The notes under the pieces are model-generated. The model worked only from the letters and a program-made list of their open reading frames with translations, had not been told where the DNA came from and did not search any database. A stretch of 8,893 nucleotides of DNA from Limnochordia bacterium (GTDB lineage Bacteria > Bacillota > Limnochordia > Darwinibacteriales > B1SED10-159), in NCBI GenBank assembly GCA_007132255.1, contig SLOZ01000302.1, positions 1 to 8,893 on the forward strand, written 5' to 3'. Shown here piece by piece: positions 1 through 7,053 of this stretch. The first letter of the stretch is position 1, and the number at the start of each line of letters is the position of its first letter. Position numbers and translations under genes: made by a program.

Positions 1-1197
1 ATGCTGATCAATGAGAATGCGACCAGCATCGGTATCATAGAACCGGGGAATCAGGCTGATAATCGTTGTCTTACCAACGCCCGTTGGCCCAACCAACGCC
101 AGCGTTTCACCGGGATTGACCTGGAACGAGATATCTCGCAGGACAGGTGCGTTCTGGATGTAAGCGAAGTCGACATTTTCAAAGGTAACGCTGCCCTGTA
201 CTTGGGCTACATCAATAGCTCCCGGTTTCTCGGTTATATCAGGCTCCGTTTCTAAGACCTCAAAGATGCGATCAGCACTGGCCAACGCTTGTTGGATTCC
301 TTCGTTCAAACGCGCCAAAACAACGATGGGCTGGTAGAACATGCCCAAATACAGCAGGAATGCCACAATGTCAGCTACCGGCAGTGACTGACGCAGAGCC
401 AATGCTCCGCCGTAAAAAATAACAATCACGGTCCCCACGGATCCCAACCATTCAATGACCGGATGGTGGATGGCATTGAGCTTGAGGGCATACATCAGAT
501 CCAGTGTGTAGCGATGAGCTCGTTTCTCCACACGTTTTTCTTCCCGGTGCTCCCTTGTAAAGATCTGGATCTCCTTGATACCGACAATATTGTCCTGCAG
601 CAGTCCGTTCAACTGCGCCATGCGTTCCTGGGCTCGCCGGAAAGCTGGACGGGCTTTTTTGCCGAACCAATAAGCCGTCAAGGCAATGATCGGCATAGGC
701 AGCAGCGTCCAAAGAGCCAACGAAGCATTGAGCGTGAACAAGATGGCTGCTACGCCAAATAACAGGAGTACATTCACAATAACATCGGGCACCCCGTGAG
801 CTAAAAGCGGTTCTAGGTGCTGCGTATCGTTGACAATGCGTGACATCAACTGTCCTGTCTGCTTGTCCTGATAATAGGATAACGATAGGCGCTGCAAATG
901 GGTATAAATCCGCACCCGAAGTTTTTCTACGAGACTCCAGGCCACCCAATGGGCTGTATAGTTCGTGGCAAAGGCGAAGAACGCCCGCAGGGTGAACAAA
1001 GCTAGGAGCAGGATACTCAAGCGCACGATCGTCTGCCACTCATCACCGAGACTGCCTTCTACAAGGCCGATCACGGCGCGAATAATCCACGGACCGGCTA
1101 GATTGGTTGCAGTGATTCCCAGTGTTCCGATGATAACCAGCAAAACCAACAGCCTAAACTCTCGCAGGGTTCGCAATAATTTCAGTAATGAATCCAT
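1..1197 (-). CDS. MsbA/LmrA-type ABC exporter, permease-ATPase fusion (C-terminus cut off by window edge)
   Basis: This is a half-transporter that fuses an N-terminal membrane domain to an ATPase; such proteins dimerise and export lipids, drugs or peptides. I translated 399 residues before the left edge; the family is usually about 580-600. Hydrophobic segments lie near residues 15-40, 61-84, 138-160, 162-180, 248-268 and 274-295, which fits six helices. The intracellular coupling segment includes the family-typical YYQDKQTGQLMSRIVNDT (108-125). The nucleotide-binding domain begins near 335, with the A-loop tyrosine at 346 and Walker A GPTGVGKTT at 370-378. The signature motif, Walker B and H-loop lie outside the window. 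The ATG at 1197 is preceded by GGAGG with a 9-base spacer; in-frame ATGs at 1203 and 1206 sit too close to that site. The substrate cannot be told. A partner subunit could lie beyond the left edge. Confidence 0.95.
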   Translation of the reverse strand, partial: MDSLLKLLRTLREFRLLVLLVIIGTLGITATNLAGPWIIRAVIGLVEGSLGDEWQTIVRLSILLLALFTLRAFFAFATNYTAHWVAWSLVEKLRVRIYTHLQRLSLSYYQDKQTGQLMSRIVNDTQHLEPLLAHGVPDVIVNVLLLFGVAAILFTLNASLALWTLLPMPIIALTAYWFGKKARPAFRRAQERMAQLNGLLQDNIVGIKEIQIFTREHREEKRVEKRAHRYTLDLMYALKLNAIHHPVIEWLGSVGTVIVIFYGGALALRQSLPVADIVAFLLYLGMFYQPIVVLARLNEGIQQALASADRIFEVLETEPDITEKPGAIDVAQVQGSVTFENVDFAYIQNAPVLRDISFQVNPGETLALVGPTGVGKTTIISLIPRFYDTDAGRILIDQH

Positions 1198-1265
1198 ATG
1201 CATCATCCTCCATCCTGTTTATTTCGTAAGCCTAAAGAAAAACCCTGCTTAATTTTGGATTATTT

Positions 1266-1300
1266 GTTGCAGTAAGCAACCTACCAGCAAATGCCGGTAG
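1266..1300 (-). promoter_or_regulatory. Two back-to-back small hairpins in the leader of the ABC exporter gene
   Basis: Two inverted repeats abut exactly. GTTGC/GCAAC with a 5-base loop occupies 1266-1280. CTACC-a-GCA/TGC-c-GGTAG with a 2-base loop and one mismatch occupies 1281-1300. Downstream on the minus strand, between 1200 and 1265, the DNA is AT-rich and leads into the GGAGG ribosome-binding site. I could not pick out a convincing promoter. The hairpins may mark an operator or leader structure; their role is unknown. Confidence 0.35.
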
Positions 1301-1330
1301 TTTAGGGAACACTGCGGCCTGGACGCACCG

Positions 1331-1360
1331 CGAAGCCCCCTAAACACGAAGGGGGCTTCG
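1331..1360 (-). terminator. Strong hairpin after the phosphoglucomutase gene, probable terminator
   Basis: Perfect 10-bp GC-rich stem (CGAAGCCCCC / GGGGGCTTCG), extendable to 11 bp by a T-A pair, with an 8-10 base loop. It lies about 72 bases beyond the phosphoglucomutase stop and ahead of the ABC exporter gene. Neither strand has a clear T-run after the stem, so it is not a textbook intrinsic terminator; it may be a weak or processing hairpin. The rest of the 1198-1432 intergenic region shows only the two small hairpins nearer the exporter. Confidence 0.55.
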
Positions 1361-1432
1361 CTGGTGAAAGGATCGAGCCAGTTCATTGGATAGAGTTACG
1401 GCGTGTACCGAATCCACACGTTTTTGGCGGCG

Positions 1433-3142
1433 TTACTCGGCGGCCAATCCCTGGGCCACGATGTCGTCAAAGGCCGCCTCCAGAGCGCTGCGCTTGGCCT
1501 CAGCTTCCGATCGGGTAGCAGCGCGTGCGCCAATGTAGAGCTTCATCTTCGGTTCCGTACCTGAAGGCCGCAGAGTAATGCGCTGGCCTGACTGGGTTTC
1601 CCACTGGATGACTTCTTCTTTGGGAAGCGTAATGGGAGTTTCATCACCAGTGGGTACATGCAATTCTACACTACGACCATAATCCCGGCGGTACTCGATG
1701 GTCTCACCGGCAATTTCAGTCATGGTGTTCGTTCGCAGTGTTTCAATGAGCTGTTTCGCCTGCTCCGCCTCGGCACTGGAGTTAAACGAATACGAGCGCA
1801 GCGCCTCCAGATAAAAGCCGTGCTTCTCCATGAGCCTTTCTAGTTGGTCGATGAGCGTCCGACCTTCGGACTTGTAATACGCTGCCATCTGGGCCAACAA
1901 AAGCGAAGCCATGACAGCATCCTTATCACGCACAAACATCCCGGCCAGATATCCGTAGCTTTCTTCGAAACCCAAGATATACGGACGACCTTCGCACTCC
2001 AACCGGCCCATCTGGTCGCCAATGTACTTGAAACCCGTCAAAGTATCTAGAACGTCCACATTGTGTTCCGCCGCAATGGGGCCGATCATCTCCGTGGACA
2101 CGATGGTCTTGATGATTACACCATTCTCTACACGATCCTTAGGAAGTGTTGCTAACAGATAGTCCGACATCAAGATGCCTACTTGGTTGCCGTTTAGCAG
2201 CTTGTAAGTTCCATCGTGCCAAACAGCACTGCCCACGCGGTCGCCGTCAGGATCCGTGGCCAGCAGCAGGTCGTAACCGCCTTGGCCGGCCTGGGCGAAG
2301 GCTAATTCGAAAGCGCCAGCTTCTTCAGGATTGGGCGATTTCACAGTGGGAAACTCACCGTCGGGAACCATCTGTTCCGGGACTGTACCCACCTCTTCAA
2401 AGCCAGCCCTTGCCAACACGTCTGGTACATAAGCGGCACCAGTTCCATGCAGCGGCGTGTATAGAACCTTCAGGGACAGATCATGTTCCTTCTTGGGCGG
2501 CAGCAGTGTTTTGATCGCCGAAAAATACGCCTCATTGGTCTCGCTGCCTAAGGTTGTCCACAGGGCTGAGTGCTTAGCATCAGCATGGACGGCAACGTCA
2601 GCGAGATCGAGATCTGCCATGACCTGACTGATACGATTTGCTTGCTCAGGCAGCATTTGCACGCCATCTTCCTGGTAACACTTAAAACCGTTATATTCTG
2701 GGGGATTGTGACTGGCCGTAATCACGATGCCAGCCCCGGTTTTCCAATGCCGGACCGCAAATGACAGCAGCGGTGTCGGAGCGATTTCACCAAAAACATA
2801 CACAGGAATTCCATTGCCCACTAAAACTTTCGCGGCCTCTTCGGTGAATTCCCGTGACATCCGGCGCGAGTCGTGGGCGATAGCTACGCCCCGCTTAGCC
2901 AATTCCGCTTCTTTCAGAGCCGTTGCCAGAGCTTGGGAGGCCAGCCGTATGGTGTAAATGTTCATGCGGTTCGACCCAGCACCGATCTTGCCGCGCATGC
3001 CGCCGGTTCCAAACTCCAGAACTTTGAAGAAACGATCATGAATTTCGTCATCGTGACCTTCGAGACTACGCAGTTCTTGTTTTGTCGCGTCGTCGATCTG
3101 GTCATCATCGAGCCAATGCTTGAACCGCTGCTTTGCGTCCAT
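1433..3142 (-). CDS. pgcA: Alpha-phosphoglucomutase / phosphomannomutase family enzyme
   Basis: This cytosolic enzyme interconverts glucose-6-phosphate and glucose-1-phosphate, feeding UDP-glucose for wall polymers and glycolipids. At 569 residues it is full length for the PgcA type. All four hallmark loops are present: the phosphoserine loop TASHNPPEYNG (142-152, catalytic Ser144), the magnesium loop DPDGDR (297-302), the sugar-binding loop GFEESYGY (391-398) and the phosphate-binding loop RPSGTEPK (525-532). The N-terminal GTGGMRGKIG (45-54) is also family-typical. The ATG start has AAGGG 6 bases upstream, inside the 15-base gap after degV, so the two are almost surely co-transcribed. A phosphomannomutase or phosphopentomutase side activity is possible. 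The glucose assignment rests on the GEESYG-type loop and overall similarity to PgcA, both recognised by eye. Confidence 0.96.
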   Translation of the reverse strand: MDAKQRFKHWLDDDQIDDATKQELRSLEGHDDEIHDRFFKVLEFGTGGMRGKIGAGSNRMNIYTIRLASQALATALKEAELAKRGVAIAHDSRRMSREFTEEAAKVLVGNGIPVYVFGEIAPTPLLSFAVRHWKTGAGIVITASHNPPEYNGFKCYQEDGVQMLPEQANRISQVMADLDLADVAVHADAKHSALWTTLGSETNEAYFSAIKTLLPPKKEHDLSLKVLYTPLHGTGAAYVPDVLARAGFEEVGTVPEQMVPDGEFPTVKSPNPEEAGAFELAFAQAGQGGYDLLLATDPDGDRVGSAVWHDGTYKLLNGNQVGILMSDYLLATLPKDRVENGVIIKTIVSTEMIGPIAAEHNVDVLDTLTGFKYIGDQMGRLECEGRPYILGFEESYGYLAGMFVRDKDAVMASLLLAQMAAYYKSEGRTLIDQLERLMEKHGFYLEALRSYSFNSSAEAEQAKQLIETLRTNTMTEIAGETIEYRRDYGRSVELHVPTGDETPITLPKEEVIQWETQSGQRITLRPSGTEPKMKLYIGARAATRSEAEAKRSALEAAFDDIVAQGLAAE

Positions 3143-3157
3143 CTGTCACCCTTCCCT

Positions 3158-4015
3158 TCAATGCAAATTTGTCGGTTTTTCCACCGGATAGGCGGCAATT
3201 CCCAACATACCCTGCCCCCCGTGCACCGCTAACGCTGTACCCATCTCCGATATGATAGTCGTAGAACAAGACAAACGAGCCTCCACCAACTGAGCGAACT
3301 TCTCAGCTTCCGCTTTGGCATGGGTATGAAGTACTGCCACATGCAGGGGTTTTTGTTCAAAGCGTTCTTCAGCCAGTTGAACCATGCGCTCCAAAGCACG
3401 CGGGTACGAACGAGCCTTATCCACGACCACGGCCGCCCCATCAATCATGCCAAGAATCGGTTTGATCTTCAAGATAGAAGCCATGATTGCCTTCATTTTG
3501 CCCACCTTGCCGCTGCGAGCTAAGTATTTTAGCGTCGGAACTGCAACCCACACACCAGTCTCGGCTCGCATCTCCTCCAGCATTTGAACGATCTCCACCG
3601 CCGAATGGCCCAATTGTGCCCAAGATGCAGCTGCCATAGCCAGAAACCCCTGCCCCATGCTGCAGGATTCGGTATCCACTACATGAACAGGAACTGCGGT
3701 TTCTCCAGCTGCCAGCTGTGCCGATTGCACTGTACCTGAGGAGCGACCCGCAATGTGAACAGAAACAATCTCTGCACCAGCGGCTGCAACCTTCTCGTAC
3801 ACTTCAAGAAAGTCGCCGGGCGACGGTTGTGATGTGGTCAGACTCTGCGCCCCGTCGAATCGATGATAGAACTCTTCTAATGACATGTCAAGTTGTTCGC
3901 GGTACAGCGCCCCGTCCATCTGGATGCCAACAGGCACGACAAAGATCCCCAGCTCGTCCAGCAGCTCCTTTGGGATGCTGGCTGCAGAATCAGTAACGAT
4001 CACCACTTGCTTCAT
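3158..4015 (-). CDS. degV: DegV family fatty-acid-binding protein (FakB-like)
   Basis: DegV proteins bind one fatty acid in a buried pocket; FakB members present it to the kinase FakA for acyl-phosphate formation. The 285-residue length is normal. Motifs seen are VTDSAASIP (7-15), TSQPSPGDF (61-69), SSGTVQSA (92-99), VVDTESCSMGQG (112-123), LKYLARSGKVGK (162-173), ILKIKPIL (181-188) and the C-terminal VHGGQG (264-269). The reading frame stays open another 71 codons upstream into the preceding gene, but that extension has no DegV similarity, so the ATG at 4015 is the start. Its best ribosome-binding site, GGGAG, is a rather long 12 bases away. The gene follows the ene-reductase by 31 bases and precedes phosphoglucomutase by 15. 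No FakA kinase is in the window, so a FakB role is inferred from family only. Confidence 0.95.
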   Translation of the reverse strand: MKQVVIVTDSAASIPKELLDELGIFVVPVGIQMDGALYREQLDMSLEEFYHRFDGAQSLTTSQPSPGDFLEVYEKVAAAGAEIVSVHIAGRSSGTVQSAQLAAGETAVPVHVVDTESCSMGQGFLAMAAASWAQLGHSAVEIVQMLEEMRAETGVWVAVPTLKYLARSGKVGKMKAIMASILKIKPILGMIDGAAVVVDKARSYPRALERMVQLAEERFEQKPLHVAVLHTHAKAEAEKFAQLVEARLSCSTTIISEMGTALAVHGGQGMLGIAAYPVEKPTNLH

Positions 4016-4046
4016 CGAATGACCACACTCCCGTCCGTTTTTTGGT

Positions 4047-5066
4047 TTAACTATGTCGTCGAGCTCGATTGTAGGATTCGGGCCAAGGCACGTCCGCAAG
4101 CTGCTCTGTGCTGCGGAGGACCCAATGCGGATCTCGCAGCAGAGCTCTTCCCAAGGCCACAAAGTCAGCATGGCCGGAAGCCACAACGGATTCAGCCAGA
4201 TCCAAAGAATCCAGCCGACCCACGGCAATGGTGGGCAAGCTGCTGGCTGCTTTCACAGCTTGAGCCAGCGTAACTTGGTAACCGGGGAAAGCATCGATAA
4301 GTGCCGGTACTATGCCGCCGGAACTAATGTCAATGATATCCACGCCCGCTTCCTTAAGGGCAATGACCGTTGCACTTGTGTCCTCTAGTGTTAGGCCGCC
4401 GGAGACGTAATCCACGGCGGAGAGTCGCACCGAAAGTAGGCGATCGTCCGGCCATTCTTCCTTGACAGATTGCACAACGCGCATGAGCAGACGCCGCCGG
4501 TTTTCTGGCGAGCCGCCGTACTGATCCTGCCGCTGGTTGGCGATCGGCGACAAAAACGAGTGCAGCAAATAGCCGTGAGCTCCGTGCAGTTGAATCATGT
4601 CAAAGCCAGCTTCGCGGGCCCGCCCTGCAGCCTCTTTCCAGAGCATAAGCAGCTGGTCGATTCCTTCGTCAGTCAGCTCTTGGGGTACGGGATAGCGCTG
4701 GGGATCAGCGCTGATAGCTGAAGGGCCGATCAAAGAATCTCCATGGCCCTTGCGGCCACCGTGGGAAAGTTGAATCCCCATGACCGCCCCGTTCATCCTA
4801 CCCCACGTTGCTATGCGTTCTAAGCCCTCGATGTGTTCGTCGTGGTAAATGCCTAAGCAGTTGCCACTGAGGCGCCCTCTGCGCTCAATGCCTGTCGCTT
4901 CGACGATAATCAGACCCACACCACCTATGGAACGACTCGTATAGTGTGTCAAGTGCCATGGTTGGACAAAGCCGTCATCATCGGCCTGGTATTGGCACAT
5001 TGGTGCCATGACAATGCGATTGCGTATCGTCGTATCTTTGAGGGTAATCGGTTGGAATAGCTTCAC
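4047..5066 (-). CDS. namA: NADH:flavin oxidoreductase, Old Yellow Enzyme family, YqjM/NamA type
   Basis: This FMN-binding TIM-barrel ene-reductase reduces activated C=C bonds of enones and related electrophiles using NAD(P)H; the physiological substrate is usually unknown. It has 339 residues, full length for the YqjM class. It shows MAPMCQYQ (20-27), whose Cys24 and Tyr26 match the redox-tuning cysteine and tyrosine of YqjM, then QLSHGGRKG (99-107), the active-site HGAHGYLLHSF (161-171) with the His162/His165 pair, NQRQDQYGGSPENR (177-190), VRLSAVDY (213-220) and the phosphate-binding VALGRALLRDP (303-313). The start is GTG at 5066, chosen because AGGAG lies 7 bases upstream and the protein then begins at the usual family position. 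The stop is TAA at 4047-4049. It sits between the PAP2 gene (25-base gap) and degV. Confidence 0.95.
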   Translation of the reverse strand: MKLFQPITLKDTTIRNRIVMAPMCQYQADDDGFVQPWHLTHYTSRSIGGVGLIIVEATGIERRGRLSGNCLGIYHDEHIEGLERIATWGRMNGAVMGIQLSHGGRKGHGDSLIGPSAISADPQRYPVPQELTDEGIDQLLMLWKEAAGRAREAGFDMIQLHGAHGYLLHSFLSPIANQRQDQYGGSPENRRRLLMRVVQSVKEEWPDDRLLSVRLSAVDYVSGGLTLEDTSATVIALKEAGVDIIDISSGGIVPALIDAFPGYQVTLAQAVKAASSLPTIAVGRLDSLDLAESVVASGHADFVALGRALLRDPHWVLRSTEQLADVPWPESYNRARRHS

Positions 5067-5091
5067 AGTCTAACTCCTATCCAGCTCATTG

Positions 5092-5754
5092 CTAGTATTG
5101 ATGCCGCTGTAACCAACTGCGGGAAACCAACAAACCCAGCACAGCACCGACCAGTACATTGCTGGGCCAATGTTCTTCGAGCACCAGTCGGGAAAACCCT
5201 ATCAGACCGGCAGTTCCGTAAAACAGCGGCGCCAGATCAGGATGGCGCTGTGTCCAGTAAGCTGCAGCGGCAAAGGAGACCGCAGTATGAGCCGAAGGCA
5301 TGGCAGCATAATCGGTGTTCCACGTCGGCCCCCGGAACACAGGGCCTTGGTTGAGATGTGGCCGAGCTTGGCCAAAGGCGATCTTTCCGACACCTGTGAC
5401 CATACCGGTCAAACCAATGGACCACAACAGCTCCGGTGAATCTTGGCTATCACGCAGAGCGGCCGCTAACGCGTAACCAACGTGCAGGCGCGGATCTCCT
5501 AAGAGCGTAATCGCCGACCAAAAGCCATGGGCGTCCGTTCGCCTTCGCTGTTGGATGCCGGCCAGAACTTGCTCATCCCAGCGCCCTAACCAGGTTAAAG
5601 AGAATGCCGGTTCCGCCGAGAGTCGGTCAATATCGTTAGGAACCGTTTGTGAATGCGAAAGTACAGTATCCATCCACCATGGAGAGTCAGGAGCTGCCGC
5701 GGCTGTACCGCCGTTTAGCAGCAGCAGAACTAGAACAAGCATGATCCGGGTCAT
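5092..5754 (-). CDS. Exported PAP2 superfamily phosphatase with altered third motif
   Basis: PAP2 enzymes hydrolyse lipid phosphates or isoprenoid pyrophosphates, usually with the active site facing outside the cytoplasm. The 220-residue product begins with a signal peptide: a hydrophobic run at residues 4-14, then GGTAAAA with likely cleavage near residue 21. The motifs are K124...R131-P132 (motif 1), PSAH at 153-156 (motif 2, usual form PSGH) and S188-R189...H195 (motif 3). The motif-3 aspartate, four residues after the histidine, is Asn199 here. Hydrophobic stretches near 92-101, 109-125, 155-166, 174-187 and 198-211 suggest membrane association. The ATG overlaps the TGA of the sirtuin gene (ATGA), and AGGA lies 10 bases upstream; Met5 is an alternative start. 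The substrate is unknown; undecaprenyl pyrophosphate and phosphatidic acid are the usual candidates. Confidence 0.9.
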   Translation of the reverse strand: MTRIMLVLVLLLLNGGTAAAAPDSPWWMDTVLSHSQTVPNDIDRLSAEPAFSLTWLGRWDEQVLAGIQQRRRTDAHGFWSAITLLGDPRLHVGYALAAALRDSQDSPELLWSIGLTGMVTGVGKIAFGQARPHLNQGPVFRGPTWNTDYAAMPSAHTAVSFAAAAYWTQRHPDLAPLFYGTAGLIGFSRLVLEEHWPSNVLVGAVLGLLVSRSWLQRHQY

Positions 5755-6401
5755 GAAGGCCGTTTCCTATGAGAATTTTCGGCGGCTGTCTTGGCAATCC
5801 CTGTCTGCCAAGCGATGAATTCCGGAACTTCGCGGCTGGCCGCCTGGTTGATAACATGAACGGGAATTCCGCGGCGTTCGGCCATGCCTGGCAGGGCCGA
5901 CGCAGGATTCACCGTTAAGCTGGTGCCCACTACGAGAACGCCACAGGCTTGGTTGAGGAGATTGGCTACATAGCGCCAACGCGTCACGGGTTCCTGGTAC
6001 AAGACGACATTGGGCTTATAAATGCTGCCGCAGCTGCACTTCGGGATCGCTCGCTGGTGCATAAAGGCCAATTGGGACTCGTCGCCGCACTGAACACAGT
6101 GAGCATAACGCAGATCGCCGTGGAGTTCGAGAATATCGCCACTGCGTGTTCCGGCCCGCTGGTGGAGGCCATCGATGTTCTGGGTGACGACGTACCACTG
6201 CGCTTCGGATATGGCACAGTGAGCCGGATTGGGCTTCGCCATTTCTACGCTGCGAAACATGTCCCATACAATCTGCCAGACCGACGCTGGATCCTGTTCC
6301 CAGACGTCAAGGGTTAAGACCTCCCTCAGATCGGGCCGTTCTTCAAATGTTGGGATACCGGATTCTTGCGAGATACCGGCACCACTAAATACAATCCACA
6401 T
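5751..6401 (-). CDS. cobB: Compact SIR2-family NAD-dependent protein deacylase
   Basis: Sirtuins remove acyl groups from lysines, consuming NAD+ and releasing nicotinamide. This one has 216 residues, shorter than most bacterial CobB proteins (about 230-270). The Rossmann motif GAGISQESGIPTF (7-19) starts only six residues after the initiator. TQNIDGLHQRAG (73-84) and ELHG (92-95, catalytic His94) follow. Cys102/Cys105 and Cys122/Cys124 form a zinc site, the second pair as C-x-C. VVGTSLTVNPASALP (157-171) and VHVINQAA (181-188) complete the NAD-binding fold. The conserved arginine that usually follows PTF is Glu20 here. The ATG is supported by AGGAAGG 10 bases upstream, so the short N-terminus is real. 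It is the first gene of the minus-strand cluster, and its TGA overlaps the PAP2 start. I found no convincing promoter upstream. Confidence 0.94.
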   Translation of the reverse strand: MWIVFSGAGISQESGIPTFEERPDLREVLTLDVWEQDPASVWQIVWDMFRSVEMAKPNPAHCAISEAQWYVVTQNIDGLHQRAGTRSGDILELHGDLRYAHCVQCGDESQLAFMHQRAIPKCSCGSIYKPNVVLYQEPVTRWRYVANLLNQACGVLVVGTSLTVNPASALPGMAERRGIPVHVINQAASREVPEFIAWQTGIAKTAAENSHRKRPS

Positions 6402-6462
6402 AATCGACCAACCTTCCTACAGCAAACGAATAGTAGATCGGGTGTTCCATAGAATCTGCCGA

Positions 6463-6480
6463 CCACCGCATTAGGGGTGG
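6463..6480. repeat. Short inverted repeat upstream of the sirtuin gene
   Basis: CCACC and GGTGG form a 5-bp stem around an 8-base loop, about 62 bases ahead of the sirtuin start codon. It could be an operator half-site pair or chance. Similar 5-6 bp stems recur at 6579-6595 and 6680-6694. Confidence 0.3.
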
Positions 6481-6578
6481 GTTCTGTAGACCGACGCTCT
6501 GTTCGGCTGGGCTCTATAACAGCAACCGTATCCGGCATACAGAGACCATGAACGCGTGCGATCTGCGAACGCTGTCCT

Positions 6579-6595
6579 CCACTGCCTAGCGGTGG
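6579..6595. repeat. Inverted repeat with GU pair, overlapping an alternative palindrome
   Basis: CCACTG and CGGTGG can pair over six positions (one G-U) around a 5-base loop CCTAG on the plus-strand transcript. The right arm also takes part in GTGGTTCCAC (6592-6601), so two hairpins are mutually exclusive. No known riboswitch consensus could be matched. Confidence 0.3.
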
Positions 6596-6679
6596 TTCCA
6601 CGGAAGTCATCAGCCGTTCGGAATCGAGACCTTGGTTATTGGCGAACGCACGGGGTCTTGTGCTGCACGGCACTGTGGC

Positions 6680-6694
6680 GCCCAGGTCTTGGGC
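6680..6694. repeat. Short perfect hairpin
   Basis: GCCCA and TGGGC form a perfect 5-bp stem around the 5-base loop GGTCT. It is one of several small stems in the gene-free interval. Confidence 0.3.
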
Positions 6695-6876
6695 CGGCTG
6701 ACAGCTTCCCCAACATTCTTCGTGCGGCCGCCGGACCATAGGCCCACCACACACCCCAAGGTCCAACGCAGCGGTGGAACTGGTCTGTATGTGCGTGTCT
6801 GTGAAGGCGTCAACGTGAATCGCCAGAGGCAGTAAGGGGTTTTTACCATCCAGAGCGGTAACGCCTGAGGCCTCGA

Positions 6877-6898
6877 CAGGGAACAATCACAATCCCTG
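6877..6898. repeat. Perfect 6-bp inverted repeat with the in-frame TGA in its loop
   Basis: CAGGGA and TCCCTG are perfectly complementary around a 10-base loop. On the minus strand the loop holds the TGA (6889-6887) that interrupts the only long open frame of this interval. A bacterial SECIS element would lie downstream of the UGA rather than enclose it, so this is not good evidence for selenocysteine. Confidence 0.45.
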
Positions 6899-7053
6899 GC
6901 AATCCAAAACAGCTGTGAGGGCGTGTTCCAAATCGTCCGCATCCACCACCAACTTCTTTGGCCTATTGCGTGACTGACGCATAGATCGCTTTGGTGTGCT
7001 GGTGAAGTATTCAAGCAGTAGCCCGCCAGGAGTAAAACGAATGTGTGTGAGTC

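Larger units (their letters stand above)
6402..7051 (-). pseudogene. Possible decayed reading frame broken by one TGA (unidentified)
   Basis: On the minus strand one frame is open from 7051 to 6890 (54 codons, including KKLVVDADDLEHALTAVLD), meets a TGA at 6889-6887, then stays open from 6886 past 6402 to 6326 inside the sirtuin gene. G is favoured at first codon positions by eye, which is coding-like. Further upstream, open pieces occur in other frames (about 7166-7014 with PEISSLAKIALCSVALKARK, and about 7281-7123 with YCKPCHEVAPQSREIQR), as expected of a gene broken by frameshifts. I do not recognise any family, there is no start with a ribosome-binding site, and the last third looks low-complexity and Thr/Pro/Arg-rich. 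It may equally be non-coding DNA. Confidence is low. Confidence 0.22.

Noticed and set aside
452..1039. A 195-codon minus-strand frame inside the ABC exporter gene
   Set aside because: It is in another frame of a gene whose translation shows a full membrane domain and Walker A; the composition is Cys/Ser-rich and unlike a real protein.
4016..4228. An upstream extension of the DegV frame giving a 356-residue product
   Set aside because: The added 71 residues are Trp-rich, lie inside the ene-reductase gene and show no DegV features; the family N-terminus begins at the ATG at 4015.
6591..6603. GGTGGTTCCACGG resembling the T-box core of tRNA-sensing leaders
   Set aside because: The core does not match the T-box consensus exactly, there is no specifier stem upstream, no terminator follows, and no aminoacyl-tRNA or amino-acid gene lies downstream.
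6724..6731. GCGGCCGC, an 8-base palindrome (NotI site)
   Set aside because: A single restriction site in GC-rich DNA carries no functional meaning here and is not evidence of a vector junction.
6887..6889. Selenocysteine codon at the in-frame TGA
   Set aside because: The hairpin encloses the codon instead of following it, and no selenoprotein family or redox motif is recognisable.
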